This document shows positions 24,201 to 43,882 of a stretch of DNA of 64,000 bases, in pieces. The notes beneath the pieces were generated by a model that saw nothing but the letters and a program-made list of their open reading frames with translations, was not told where the DNA came from and made no database searches. Each line of letters opens with the position of its first letter. Position 1 is the first letter of the stretch. The stretch is taken from the NCBI RefSeq assembly GCF_023856365.1, contig NW_026042703.1, positions 52,467 to 116,466 on the forward strand. Reading direction: 5' to 3'. This DNA comes from Brienomyrus brachyistius (lineage: Eukaryota > Chordata > Actinopteri > Osteoglossiformes > Mormyridae). A program made the position numbers and the translations under genes.

Positions 24201-27200
24201 CTGCTCGTGTTTAAAAGGCAGGGACGCTCTGCACTCTGGTACGGCCAGGTGGACGGGGGAAGCTGGGGGGGGGGGGGGGGATTAAAACCAGCAAATGACA
24301 AAATGGCCGCTTCCTGCCTCCTTTCTCTTTGCCCGAGAAACACGAGACGCATCGCTAAGACTGGTGATGCTTGGATCTGGGAGAGAGGAGTGCGAAGGGA
24401 CTGGGAGACGGCCTGAAGCTAAAATGCAGACATGCTGTGTTTGCGTCTCCCCCCCCACCACCCCCCCACTTGTTGGGCCTTTTAAACGAGCTGGAAGAGG
24501 ATCCCACCTCCGGAATACCGGATCCATTATCTGACCTCTATTCCTGCGGCTCAGGCTTAATGCTGCATGTTAGCGGAGAGATAATGGATGTAATTGCAAA
24601 TAGCAGCGTAATAATTTGCCAAATAGTCTCTCTGCTGTTAAGTCCTGAGCTGATCTGAAGCACTTTAATTGGGATTTAAGGAAACCATGTTAAATCAGAT
24701 TGCATTCAGTATCGACATTTGGTTAGTTTATTCTGTAAAGCAGGGTACCCCAGTCCTGATCATGGATACTGTGTCACCGACTGGCCCTCCAGGACCGAAT
24801 GGTCCTTTTGGAAAGCTGTCACACTGTCCCCTACTGGGCAGTGTCGCCATGGGCTGTACCCAGTGGCATCATGGGAAATGTGACCAGTAGTGCTAAGGGG
24901 TATTAATGCAGCGTTAGACCGGCGTCAGTCTGCTTGAGAGAAACGAGCTCACTCTTCATCTGAAGTTCAGCTAAGGATTTCTCACCCTCTGATTTTCTGC
25001 AGCCGGGAACATTCAGCGTTCAAGAACAAGGCCCTGAGCGAAGGAACCGGCACAACTCCCGAGTCCAGCTGGTCTGAGCTTTTTATTAAGCATATACATT
25101 TTTTCCGTAATGCCAGTACCTGCTGTTTATCGCCTCTGTCAGTCACAGGACCGGATCCGGGCAAACAAGAGAGCCGCTCGGGGCCTAGATAAGATCAAAG
25201 TCATGAAGAAAAAATATGTATATTAATATCTATATATATATGGCAGCTATAGGCAGAATAGGCTGTTGCCTTGGGCCCCCAAATTACCCAAGGAAGTGAA
25301 GTGATAATCAGTGTTTTTGGTGGGAGGGCATCCGAGGGAAGCTCGTGTGTGAGTGTGACAGCACTTCGTTGTGCTCATCTTTCTGTCTCACTTCTTCCTC
25401 ACTTCCTGCTCTCGTTTTCCATGCTAACATAAGTACGTCAGCAGTCCCACAATACATACTCGTAATAGTGCTATATTATTCATGGTTTCTAGACTGGATG
25501 TCTGCTTAGTAAAGCCAGGAGCTGAGTGTGAGCAGAATTCCTACTGTCTGATTCCTTGCATGTGATTCGCTCGTGGGAGTTTTACCCTCACAAAAATGTT
25601 CTGAGGGCAGAAGGAAAAATGATTGGTTCAGAGAGATAACCAATTAGATTGTAGAGGAGGTGGGTCTAAGGAACTAGAGGAGGCAGGAACAAGACATCTG
25701 ATTGGTTGACCCCCCCCCCCTCCTCTAGTTGCCTGTATCCACCACTTCTACAGTCTGATTGGTTATCTCTCTGAACCAATGAACCTTGTGCCCTCAGAAC
25801 ATTTTTGCGCAAGTAAAACTCCCATAAACATGTGGCTTATATCATGTTTAGAGACGGTTTTGTTTCTTCCTTCTTTACAGAACAGAACGCGGACTACTAC
25901 AAAAGAGAGGTAAGCCTGAAAGAATTTAGAGTGAACCTATTTCAGCTGATGGGATGGTTGCCAAGAACAACCAAAGAGGGTGATTAAGTGGGCTCTTAAG
26001 AATGCTGTCATAAGAAAATTGCTTCGGAAGGATCTACATCTGTGTTGTCGTTTTCTTTTGTTGGCTCTCAGATATTGACAAATTCTGTTTAAAGGTACAA
26101 CAGCATGGCTCTTATCAGGGCTTGGATGTGTACCATGCTGTGCCTTTTTTCTGACTCTTATATTCCCCGTGTGATTTTTCATGGCTCCCGACACCAGATT
26201 GAACACATCAGGAAATCCCTGGGCCGCTCGAGGGTCAAGTCCTCCATCTGCCTGGAAAGGTTGGATAACAGCCTCCCCCACCTACCCCCCCCCAACACCT
26301 GTGATTCAGCCTCAGTCCCAGCATAGCTGGGGGACCACTGGTTCGACACCAGTCCACATTAGTCCCTAACTGGGGGATATCTCTGGGTATTCTGTATACT
26401 GTGCCTCTGATTGGTGGGGGGGGGGATCTATTTCATGTTAATTCTGACAAAAATGCTGGGGACTGCTCTTTGTGAAAATCTAACCTCGTTATTTCGTTCT
26501 TTCGTCCATCTGCCCATCCATCTTTCACCATAAATCTCAGAGTCACACATATCCTGGATTAATGATGCCTAACTAATATTGAAACCGGTTGACTATTAAA
26601 CTGAATTGAACTGTATTTAACTGCAAATAATTACTTAATATTGATCAGAAGGTCGCCGGTTCAAGCCTGGCTTCAGCACACTTGTGGGTCCTTGAACAAG
26701 GCCCTTAACCCCCAGGTTCCTGGGAGCCTCTACGGGCAGCTGCCCTTTGCTACCAAGCTTTCTCTCACCTATGGAGAGCAAGATGGAGGAGATGAAAAGA
26801 GAATTTCCTTATAGGGTTCAATGACGTATAATCATTTCGTCACCATTTCGAGCTCCAGTTTGCTGGAATATGCCAGCATTGAACCTGAATATTTGATGAC
26901 TTGCAAGGATTATAGAAAGTAGGACTAAAACTGGGAATGGCTGGTCTTCTGTGTTCAGCTTCCTTAAGTTCAGCGAGCAGTACCTGAACCATGACCCCAT
27001 GATGCAAGGCTGCCCCCCCAGCAACCCCTGGATAACAGATGACACGGCACTCTGGACGCTGAATGCCGACATGTGAGTGTGCGTTACCGCGCCCCATCCT
27101 GCCTCTTCAGGGCCACACCCCCAGAGGTGACTGTCGTCTCTTCACTTCCACGCCTCCTGGTGCAGGGTGGAGACACCCACCAAGCTGCGGGTGGAACGAT

Positions 27201-28663
27201 GGGGGTTCGGCTTCACGGAGCTCCTTAGGGACCCTCTGGGACGGTGCAAGTTCAGGGAGTACCTGGAGAAGGAGTTCAGTGGTGAGCAGCATGTAGACCC
27301 CCCCGCCCAAGTAGATCAGCTTCATGGAGGCATCGTCAGCAAGTAAGAATCATATTCATTATTTGATCACTGCGGGCCTATTTGGGCAGTGTGTGACTCA
27401 GCAGATTGGGATTCATTGCAGGAGGTCATCAGCTCAAATCCCAGAGTCAGCTGAGTGACCTCACTATTGGGCCGTCGATCAGTTACTCCAGGGACTGACT
27501 GACCCTGCCCTCTCAAAAAAAAAAAAAAATAGGATCTAGCATCTGCTAAATTAATAATCATGATCCCTCTATGAAAGGCAATTCTCCTCCATATTGGCAT
27601 CGTGATGAGCGCCTCCTGCAGGTAGCTGATGCATGCGCTGTTTCATTCACAGTGGAGAACCTCTGTTTCTGGGAGGCCTGTGAGGACATCCGGCACGGCG
27701 AGAGCGCTACGATCCCGCAGAAGGTGGAAGAGGTCTACAAGTGAGTGCGACCTTGTGGCCCAGTGGGACAGTTTGCATCCCAGTTGAATTTAGAGCAGGC
27801 CCTGATGTGGCACTTGCTTACTCCCAGTGGGACTGCAAAGCTCAGGCTCATCACTTCCTTCCCCCCAGGCAGTTCCTGGCCCCGGGAGCCAGCAAGTGGG
27901 TAAACGTGGACAGCAAGACCATGGAGAAGACCCTGCAGGGCATGAAAAGCCCACATCGTTTTGTCCTGGATGACGCCCAGATGCACATCTATTTCCTGAT
28001 GAAGAAGGTAGGAGCATTAACTGTGCACAGCCATGAAAGTGGATGACAGCTTCATTAAAACGGGCTCTCGGCCTCTCCTCTCACCCTCAGGACTCCTACG
28101 CCCGCTATTTAAAGTCCGATCTCTACAAAAACATGCTGGCTAGAGCCATAGAACCACAAGAGACCAAAAAAAGGTAAAACTATTATCTTCTATAAAAGGG
28201 GTCTTTCTGTAATATATTCCATGTATTTTATATAAGGGGATAAGACTCATATTGGTGTGGGATACACACAGGTTCTGTTTCTGGGGTTGTTAACGATTAA
28301 TTCCAGGGATTTTTGGGCTTAGTGTGAACTGCTGGCTTCAGCTTAGCTTCGTCACTAAGACTACACAGAGTTCTGTAATGTTAATTGCTTTTGCGTCCCC
28401 TGTGATGCTCTCCAGTTTCTGTTTGTAATTCCACGGTAGTCAAGGATTTTCCAACATGGCTGACTTAGAAAAGGCAGTGCCACAAGTGTTAGCGGAACGC
28501 TAACATGTTCTCCTTCCCATCATGCCCCAGTGTCTTTCCCTTTGTGAGACGCCAGCGGCACTCCAGCCGTAACCCTGCCCTTTTCGCCCAGGCCTTAGAG
28601 GACAACGGCAAGACCAAGTCCCTGGGGTCACCAGCAAGTCCCACAGCAGCCTGCTCTTCCTAA
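19552..28663 (+). CDS. rgs11: RGS11, regulator of G-protein signalling 11 (first exon not found)
   Basis: R7-family RGS protein: a GTPase-activating protein for Gi/o alpha subunits that is obligately paired with G-beta-5 and works at neuronal (retinal bipolar) membranes. Seventeen exons join in frame: 19552-19648, 19941-19991, 21154-21260, 21644-21695, 21806-21864, 22414-22490, 22826-22907, 25003-25071, 25149-25217, 25886-25909, 26198-26259, 26959-27072, 27166-27281, 27653-27740, 27869-28007, 28091-28173, 28531-28663. They give about 473 residues; human RGS11 has 467. Domains in order: DEP, R7 homology, [22 protein letters not shown] and the tail [13 protein letters not shown] favour RGS11 over RGS9. 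The exon with the initiator Met was not recognised. Exons at 25003 and 25149 are the least conserved. Confidence 0.93.
21383..21512. mobile_element. hAT-type MITE copy in RGS11 intron
   Basis: Left end CAGTATTTCTCAATCTGGTC and right end GACCGGATTGGGAAACACTG are inverted repeats of each other, matching the family at 11524-11700. It also contains two copies of GCAAAAACGT spaced 40 bases apart. Confidence 0.65.
21644..22907 (+). CDS. rgs11: RGS11 R7-homology (DHEX) exons
   Basis: Exons 21644-21695 ([17 protein letters not shown]), 21806-21864 ([20 protein letters not shown]), 22414-22490 ([20 protein letters not shown] then AKEQLR) and 22826-22907 ([14 protein letters not shown]) form the helical extension that packs on the DEP domain. 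The intron at 21865-22413 carries a palindromic MITE. Confidence 0.92.
21955..22196. mobile_element. Palindromic MITE, copy 1 (satellite-related)
   Basis: Nearly the whole element is an inverted repeat. The left arm has GGGAGTTTTACTTACACAAA, GAAGGAAAAATGATTGGTTC and AGAGATAACCAATTAGATTG. The right arm has CAATCTGATTGGTTATCTAT, GAACCAATCATTTTCCTTC and TTTTTGTGTAAGAAAACC. No coding capacity. Its ATTGGTTCAGA and CAATCTGATTGG words are those of the 29-bp satellite unit. Confidence 0.8.
23065..23240 (+). mobile_element. tRNA-derived SINE
   Basis: GGGGCAGAGTGGTGGCTCTG with B-box-like GGTTCAAATCC, followed by TTGGGCCTTTCAGCAAGGGC and CTTAACC, the usual body of a fish tRNA-SINE. Confidence 0.65.
23960..24115 (-). 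mobile_element. tRNA-derived SINE fragment, minus strand
   Basis: Shares TGGTGATGTCACTCTGCTGA and GGGATTTAAACCGGCAACCT with the fragments near 13.3 and 14.3 kb. Confidence 0.55.
25003..27072 (+). CDS. rgs11: RGS11 linker and GGL-domain exons
   Basis: Two weakly conserved linker exons (25003-25071; 25149-25217) precede a 24-base exon (25886-25909, NADYYKRE). The GGL exons 26198-26259 ([20 protein letters not shown]) and 26959-27072 ([18 protein letters not shown] then SNPWITDD) follow. The G-gamma-like domain with its terminal NPW binds G-beta-5 and stabilises the protein. The 24-base exon only stays in frame if the second of two tandem acceptors (25880 or 25885) is used. Confidence 0.85.
25569..25832. 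mobile_element. Palindromic MITE, copy 2 (satellite-related)
   Basis: Second copy of the same family in the next RGS11 introns: GTGGGAGTTTTACCCTCACA at the left, ATTGGTTCAGAGAGATAACC inside, GGTTATCTCTCTGAACCAAT on the right arm, and CGCAAGTAAAACTCCCAT at the right end. A C-run at 25710-25719 interrupts the centre. Confidence 0.8.
26640..26822 (+). mobile_element. tRNA-derived SINE, 5' truncated
   Basis: TGATCAGAAGGTCGCCGGTT CAAGCC (B box region) is followed by CCTTGAACAAGGCCCTTAAC, the conserved SINE body. The A box end is missing. Confidence 0.6.
27166..28663 (+). CDS. rgs11: RGS11 RGS domain and C-terminal tail
   Basis: Exons 27166-27281 ([20 protein letters not shown]), 27653-27740 ([15 protein letters not shown]), 27869-28007 ([34 protein letters not shown]), 28091-28173 ([20 protein letters not shown]) and 28531-28663. 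The RGS nine-helix bundle is complete, including the Glu-Asn (ENL) and Asp-Ser-Tyr-x-Arg positions that contact the G-alpha switch regions, so GAP activity should be intact. The tail ends SPTAACSS with TAA at 28661-28663. Poly(A) signals AATAAA are at 28936-28941 and 29144-29149. Confidence 0.95.
27385..27560 (+). mobile_element. tRNA-derived SINE in RGS11 intron
   Basis: GGCAGTGTGTGACTCAGCAG, B-box-like GCTCAAATCCC, CTATTGGGCCGTC, an A-run (27516-27529) and the tail GCATCTGCTAAAT. Same family as 13400-13612. Confidence 0.65.
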
Positions 28664-31600
28664 CACTGCCTCCTGGGGGGGGGATGCACTCTGAGCTCAC
28701 TGCTGCCCCACAGAGGCTGTTTGGGGGCGGTGCTCTGCTGCTCTATTTGACGCAGTCTTCCAGGATTTTTAACTTCGGATGTATTTTTATTATAGTGTCA
28801 TGTTAAATAAGAACAGACTAAATTATGGTTTAGATCAGAAGTGAGAAAAGTCCTGTGTCTCTATATATAGGAAAAGTTTATTTCATTAGTAACAGACAAA
28901 CCATAGTTGAGCCAAATATTGCCTTATTACTAAGTAATAAACATCTGCATACAACTTTCACTGAAACAATGGTTGTAATAGATAAATAGCCATTTAAAAC
29001 TTGGCATTTAGCTCAGTGCTTATAATGTGGATTGTGTCCCATATTCCAGATCAAAACTGTGCAGTTTCGAACCTGCATCATGTCTGCTTCAGATTCCAGC
29101 AGCTTCTCTCATCCTTTGTTCATTTACTTCTTCAGCATTTCTCAATAAATTAAGCAAGTTTTTAATTCACCTTTAGTGGAATTCTGTCACTTAAATACCA
29201 AAATAGAATAACACAGGTGTCGTACTTTTCAACCATTTTTCTTTTGGCTTATAAACGGCATGTGCTACTCTGAGATCACTGACCTGCTGGAGATGTGGTT
29301 CGGAACCGCAGGTGACCTCGAGTTCTTTTTTTTTTCCTCCGTGGAGGGAATCAAACAACAAAAGAGATTAGCCAGAGATCCACCCTGCACGGACTTGCTG
29401 GTATGATGGGAACGGGACCTAGATTTACTGGAAGCACAAAGAGAGCAAACTAAATTCTGCCCAACAGACAGGCGGAACAAATCGCTACAAAAGGTTTCAG
29501 TCACCTGTCTCCCCTGCCAGGACAGCACCTCCCTCCCACAGCGCACCAACAATACATTATACTATTATACCGTGTCTTGGAAAAGTATTGGAATCCTACT
29601 TAGTGTTTTAAAAAGCAGCACATTTCTAAATTATCTATATCCCAGTCCCTGAAAGCTATAACTAAAGATTACTGAGGGTAAGATGAATCTCTGCTGCATC
29701 TCATAAGTTCATTAAAAATCGAAACTTCCTTTCTTTCAGAACTGAATTTTCTGCCATGTTGGTCTTTAAAATTGTCCATTCGGCTCCAACAAGCTTTCGA
29801 ACTCCAGTTTGAATGAAATATTGGGCTGCGAATGTGAAGTAGACAGGGTCATGGTGAGGAATGCGTCAGGAATATGGGGCGTGTCTGGAAGTCTGTGTCC
29901 ATCACCAAAGCCTGTGATATTCATTATTGGCGGTTTGTTTATTGGCTGCTAAGGCTCACAATGGAAGCTCAATACTAAGTGTTTTGAATTACTGAAGTTT
30001 GCATGTTGACGGAGCCGGGATGGATGGATGGATGGATAGATAAATGTTTAATAATACATGCAGTACAAGTGTCAAACTAACTTTACCAGACAAGCCCATT
30101 AAAACGAGGCTCTCAGTTTCTCTTGAAATTCTTATGTAAAAAAAAAAAAAAAAAATAATAATAAACTACTTTGCATGTTACTTTTTAATAGATTTCCTTT
30201 TTAAAAAATTAAATCTGACTACGCAAATCCTTCAACTCCTACACTACCCATCAAGGCAATCCTCAGGATTCCAGCAGCACAGAGTTAACTGATGTTCTGC
30301 GCGGTTCTTAAAAATGCATGAAACTCGCGAGATAAAAATAAAACAACCGCAACAGAGAATACTGAAATTCCGTCTTCATATTACTGAAACATACAGGATT
30401 AAGAGACAACATGAAGTTGGGAAAGGGATTGGTGGGGGGTGGGGGGTGGGATTAAAGGCACTGTCAGCATAACATCATAAAGACGGCACCGATGTCCATT
30501 TGCCATGGATTATGTTGTATTCTGCGACTAAAAAGGACCCATAATCTGATTAAGTTCACATCAGACTAATGAGTGAATCTTCTCTGACAGCATTACTGAC
30601 GCATAGCCCGCCATCCAGAGCTGCATTAGTGCGTTATGGGTTTCTAAGGCCCACCTTAACACAGCAGGGAAACACGTGCTGCTTAGTACGCTATTTCTCG
30701 GATCTGTAACATCGTAAGGTCACAGTACAACGTCGTGTCTTTCTGCAACTTTATAGCAGGGCTGAACAGCCAGGTGGCATTTTGGGCATTTTCAAGGTGA
30801 GCCGATGGGTAGGCGAGCCGGCAAAAATCTTGGGGAACCCCCCCCCCCTTTCCCAGTCAGCAAAATTTATTGCACAGCAAAAGTTATGGAGACCCCAGCT
30901 CTGTAAAATTTACTGTGGGAGTCCAAGGAAACTTTAAAAACACAATATCTCAATCTCCGGAGTCCTTTAAACCTAAAAAATATACAAAGAAATCTATGCT
31001 GTGATTCTGCTAGAGAATTTGGGCCCCATGAATGCATATCATATTGGGCCACAAACCCACACCAATGCAGTTATGTTCCAAGTTTTTTACTGTCCTAATC
31101 TCCCCCCCTTAACTGCGCCCCAGACTTGATGTTCCACGTTACAATTTCAACCAAATGTTGTGTGTTAAAAAAAAAATTAAATTGTGCACCAAAATTTTTT
31201 AACATGAAAGCAAGCATTAATAAAACTTAATCAAATGTTGATTTTTTTTTTTTTATATATAGAATTTCTCATTGTTTTGCTGATATCTGGGAAAACTGGG
31301 TTCATGGATCGGGATGGAAAGGCATGTTCAACGCACATTTTTTTTTAAATATTGATTTCCAGCAACTAATAAGCAAATCGAGGGAAATCTGCAAGGTACA
31401 AATCTGCAAGGTACAACAGAACCGTTCATCTCATTTCTACCCCGTCAAATCGCGTCCCAGGCTTTCTGGACCTCCCACTGAAATGCATTCAGCGACATCC
31501 ACCTAAACAATTGCATTACCCCGGCAACGGGACTGCAGTAATCTCATTTAGTCTGAGAATTTGTGTGTCAGAAGGTAGAAAATTAGGATACGGACACGTT

Positions 31601-33090
31601 GCTCAAAGAGTGCCACGGAGTCACCAGCAGTATCATCAAACACGCCATTTAATACAATAATTTTTTTATCATTGTTTGTATAAATACAAATGATTCTTAT
31701 TAAACAGCATGACTGACTCGTGCAATACAAATAGGCATATGCATCAAAACCTTTATTAGATTTCAGAAATCACAGAAGAAAATCAAGCTTGGCAAAATAA
31801 AAATTATGCAAAATTATCCAGTATATTTCAGCCGTTTCTATAAATGTACGCTAAGGTGGTACTTGCCAACGCCGAAACAATTCTCTCATCCAGTCACAGT
31901 GCTCTTTAAAATGGAGATACTTTAATTTATTTAAGGTTGAGTTAAAACACGACATTTAATATTCAGAATAAAATCAAAATCTGATAAGGGATTCACATCG
32001 TTTACCGTTTAACTGGTATGTCCATTTTCGATAGGCTTGTTGGGTGGGTAAAAACCCTATTTAACTGATCAGGGTCACTTAGGCAAGTTCACCTTAATTA
32101 AAAACAAAATAACTAAACAGCACATAACTAGTCAAAGTGTAAACTCTGCTGTTGGCAAAAACTGTACGGCTGGACCCCCAAGGGCACCAGCGACTGTAGG
32201 GCCTTGCTTGGCCAGTAGGGGGCCCCCTTGCACGTGACATTGCAAGGATTTGTAAGTTGTAGGGCGCAGATGGGAAACGAGGTGGGGTAAGAAGCATTTA
32301 AAGTGCGGAGCCACATACAGCCATGGGGGTGGGTTTGGGTTTCTAGCACAGCCTGCAAAGACCAGAATAAGTTCCTTTCCTCAACACACTAGCGCCCCCT
32401 TGGCCAAACACGACCCATGGTCACCTTGCAAATCATTAAGCTGCCCTGAACCCCACTCTGCTTTCAGTAAGTGCCATTTAAAAACAATGATATACACACA
32501 TTTTCAGGAGAGCACCTGTGAAGTCACCCCCCCACACACACACACACACACTACTGGCATTGTTTGGCACCCGACCCATGTAAACCTGACCCCGATTTGC
32601 ATAATTTATTCAGGTATATATCAGAAACCAGGGTTTCTGCCACCTAGAGGCTGTACGGCGCAACAAGAGACAAATCGCCATCAAAAACACAGGACCTGGA
32701 GAATCACCCGGGGTGGGGGGGATACATACTGTCACGTACTGGCGTGGGTGGGGGAGGACGCAGGCAGTGTGGCAGTCAGCCAATGGGCGAATTCACGAGA
32801 AAAAACACTGTATGTTAAAAACCGCTAGCATCCAGCATGAGAGAAAAAGGTCAAAGCGAGTCAGGGTTTTTCCGGGGGGGGGGGGGGGGGGGCAGGGTTG
32901 GTCTTACCTACACTGGCATGGGAGGGGTGGGAGGCATTGGTTAATGGTACAATGTGCAAGACAATTATCTGGGAGAGGAAAATTAACTTCCCCTAAAGTA
33001 AAACTAAAGTCACAAGAAAACTGTGGTACCCTCTGTCAATAGACCACACTCAAAAAACTCTGAGTAAAAGAGGAACGTTATTGGCCTGGC

Positions 33091-33134
<44 letters not shown>

Positions 33135-33236
33135 GCTTGAAATGCTTTTTACACATTTACACTAATGTATATCACAATGCTACCAAAGCTTTGCAAATGA
33201 CCACAGAGCGGGACTGACACCCAAGTGTGTGTAGAA

Positions 33237-33286
<50 letters not shown>

Positions 33287-33554
33287 TCTCTCTCTGAAGT
33301 GCTTTAAAAACATAACGGATAAATTATTTTATGTGCAAACTGGGAGGGGGCAACAAAAAGTCGCAAAACACACATGGAATCGATCCCCTCCCCCATCACA
33401 ACCAACCCTCGGTGAACGAAACCAGAAAGTCAGTCATTGGCATCCCGGGTTCCGGACTTTGCTGAAATGCACGACCGGTGCGGGTTCTGGCGGGGGCTGA
33501 CTGGGGGCAGGGGGGGTTGGCCTGGTGAGCAGCGCGGCAGTCGCCTTCCACGCA
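28664..33554. other. Intergenic region between convergent RGS11 and CLCN7
   Basis: No gene recognised. Holds the RGS11 3' UTR and poly(A) signals and presumably the CLCN7 3' UTR (minus-strand AATAAA as complement of 32605-32610). Simple repeats: GGAT-type at 30016-30036, CT at about 33094-33125, AC at about 33239-33281, and G-runs at 32875-32892. Confidence 0.6.
33094..33283. repeat. CT and AC microsatellites
   Basis: (CT)n at about 33094-33125 followed by a short CA run, and (AC)n at about 33239-33281, downstream of the CLCN7 stop codon and likely within its 3' UTR. Confidence 0.9.
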
Positions 33555-39951
<6,397 letters not shown>

Positions 39952-40257
39952 TCAGCTCCACTAAACTGGAAATATTCAGCAAAGGTCATACAGGGGTCTT
40001 TATTGCAAGGATAAGACTCCACTGGTGTGACTCCATGCCTTTGTGGCTTTTTTTTCCTGGATTATTCATCAACACAGAGCCACCTTGTACTTTCCATCCT
40101 GAAACCGAAAAATCAATGGCGGAGGCCGAAGAAGCCCAACGCTGACAGGACACTCTAATAACCTTTTTTTTACTCATCATAGCTTCCCTTCTTCCTTGAG
40201 GGTAACATTAGATTCTGGAGGCATGGAACTGATCTGAGATCAGAGCTTCGGGTGTGT

Positions 40258-42200
<1,943 letters not shown>

Positions 42201-42424
42201 TATTTCCATTGCAAAAATAAAACATTTTAAAACACAAAAAAAAAAAAAACGAGAATAATAATAATAAAAATTATTTTGAATGTGTATTCAAATAAGTTTG
42301 AATGTGTGTGAACTATATATAAATATATATATACACATGCATATACAGAAATATATACACACACACACACATATATATATATAAAGACACACACAGACAC
42401 ACACTCACATAAACACATACACAC
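42201..42424. repeat. Simple-sequence region (AAT, AT, CA tracts)
   Basis: A-run, (AAT)n and (AT)n/(CA)n tracts that continue the low-complexity block to the right of the minisatellite. Confidence 0.8.
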
Positions 42425-42800
42425 ACTGTGTACAGTCTTATGCAAAGGTTTGGCACCCCTTGACAAATAACATCTTTTCAATTACAAAAGCAACAATATC
42501 AGTTAATACAGTCTCTTTAGGAACTGGGGGGAAAATACACAATATTTTCAGCAAACATTGATGAATAGTTACTTTTTATGCCATAAATTGAACAAAATTA
42601 CAAAATAAAAACATTATTATGGCACTCTGCAAAAGTTTGGGCACCCTACGTAATCAGTACTTAGTAACACCTCCTCTGCCAGATATCACAGCTTACAAGC
42701 GCTTCTTATAGCCAGCTGAAAGGCTTTCAGTTCTTGTACTTGGGATTTTCTCACATTCTTCCTTGCAAAAGGCTTCTAGTTCTGTAATATTCTAATATAT
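42425..42800 (-). mobile_element. Tc1/mariner-like fragment
   Basis: The terminus TACAGTCTTATGCAAAGGTT TGGCACC and internal words (TTAGTAACACCTCCTCTGCC, AGATATCACAGCTTACAAGC, TTCTTCCTTGCAAAAGGCTT) match a common fish Tc1-like family in reverse orientation. The other end is missing, so this is a truncated copy. Confidence 0.65.
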
Positions 42801-43429
42801 CAAGGGCTGTATTGTCAAATAGGAGATCGGCAGCATTCTCCCACCTGAGAAAACTGTACTACAATGCCCTTGATAGTGTGTAGAAACACACTCGTCAGCT
42901 CTAGTCCTCCTGTAACAACGCAAAAGGACTGGCAACCCTCAGGTATTTATGCGTGCGATTGTATGATAAATTCACCCTGACAGTCTCACACTTCTCTTGG
43001 TACCAACAGGTCTCATGGAATATATAAAAGGCAACTGCAACAATTATACTCGGCACTAAACATCGAGGCACGGAAATGCAGCAGAGCTTGTGTATTTCTC
43101 AGGATGCATTCTAGTAAAATGCCCGGAAAATGAGCTAAAGACATATTTCAAGGGGCACTATATAAAACCGATGGAAATTTTACTGATTAAATAAAAGGAA
43201 AAGCATTGTTTGAAAAATCACAAATGTTTCTAAGATTCAATGCATCGCTTTTTGACCACATCATAGCGATGAACACATCATTGTTCCTGACAATGTCCTA
43301 ATACAGAAATAAAACTTTATGTTGGTAAACTCAAAAAGCCTTCAGCTGTCACACTGGCTAACGATCTCAAACGATTATAAAGCAGCATTTTGAAAAGCGC
43401 TGTTTTAAAATAACAGCTACAACACTTAC

Positions 43430-43755
43430 CTTGTCTTCTGGCCAAATGCTTTTCACGGCTTGGCACTCCAACGGTGCTGAAACGAAATTTGTATTTCCTC
43501 CTACCTCGTTTGCCCTTCAGTTCTTCTTTTCTCCCTTTGGATGTTTTTTTCCTTCTTCTTTGGATATTGTTTTTTATTTTTGTTTGTTTTTTTTACTTTG
43601 CATGTTTTTCCTTCTTCGGATATTATTTTTTTGGCTTATTTTTTTAGACGATGTTTTTTTCGTCTTCTTTAAATATTGTTTTTTTTTTCATCCTTTTGAT
43701 GTTGTTTTACGGAACAAGAGCCGTACAGTGCTACTCTATCAGGAGGTAGCGCCAA
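43430..43755 (-). other. Candidate non-coding first exon (A-rich leader)
   Basis: On the minus strand, a transcript starting about 30 bases after the TATA box would run through a strongly A-rich leader with only short upstream frames and reach a consensus donor (AGACAAG|GTAAGT at 43430/43429). No coding exon following it could be identified. It could be the leader of CLCN7, of an unseen gene, or of a mobile element. Confidence 0.35.
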
Positions 43756-43782
43756 CTGAACGCCTTGAAGCAGTACCCAGCT

Positions 43783-43882
43783 CTTTTATAGGGAGCGTCA
43801 ACCCGAAGTCAAGTTCTAGAACGTTGCACTCACTTTTCATTGGTTTCCCAGCTATGCTGTCAGAATAATGTTTGCTGATTGG
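43783..43882 (-). promoter_or_regulatory. Candidate Pol II promoter with heat-shock-like element
   Basis: Minus-strand order from upstream: CCAAT box (complement of 43878-43882), second CCAAT box (43839-43843), a TTCTAGAA palindrome matching two heat-shock-element pentamers (43814-43821), then CTATAAAAG (about 43782-43790). Spacing is that of a compact inducible promoter. Function is inferred from the motif arrangement only. Confidence 0.45.

Noticed and set aside
43431..43868. Plus-strand Phe-rich frame of 145 codons
   Set aside because: It is the complement of an A-rich minus-strand leader next to a promoter-like cluster, has low complexity and no domain.
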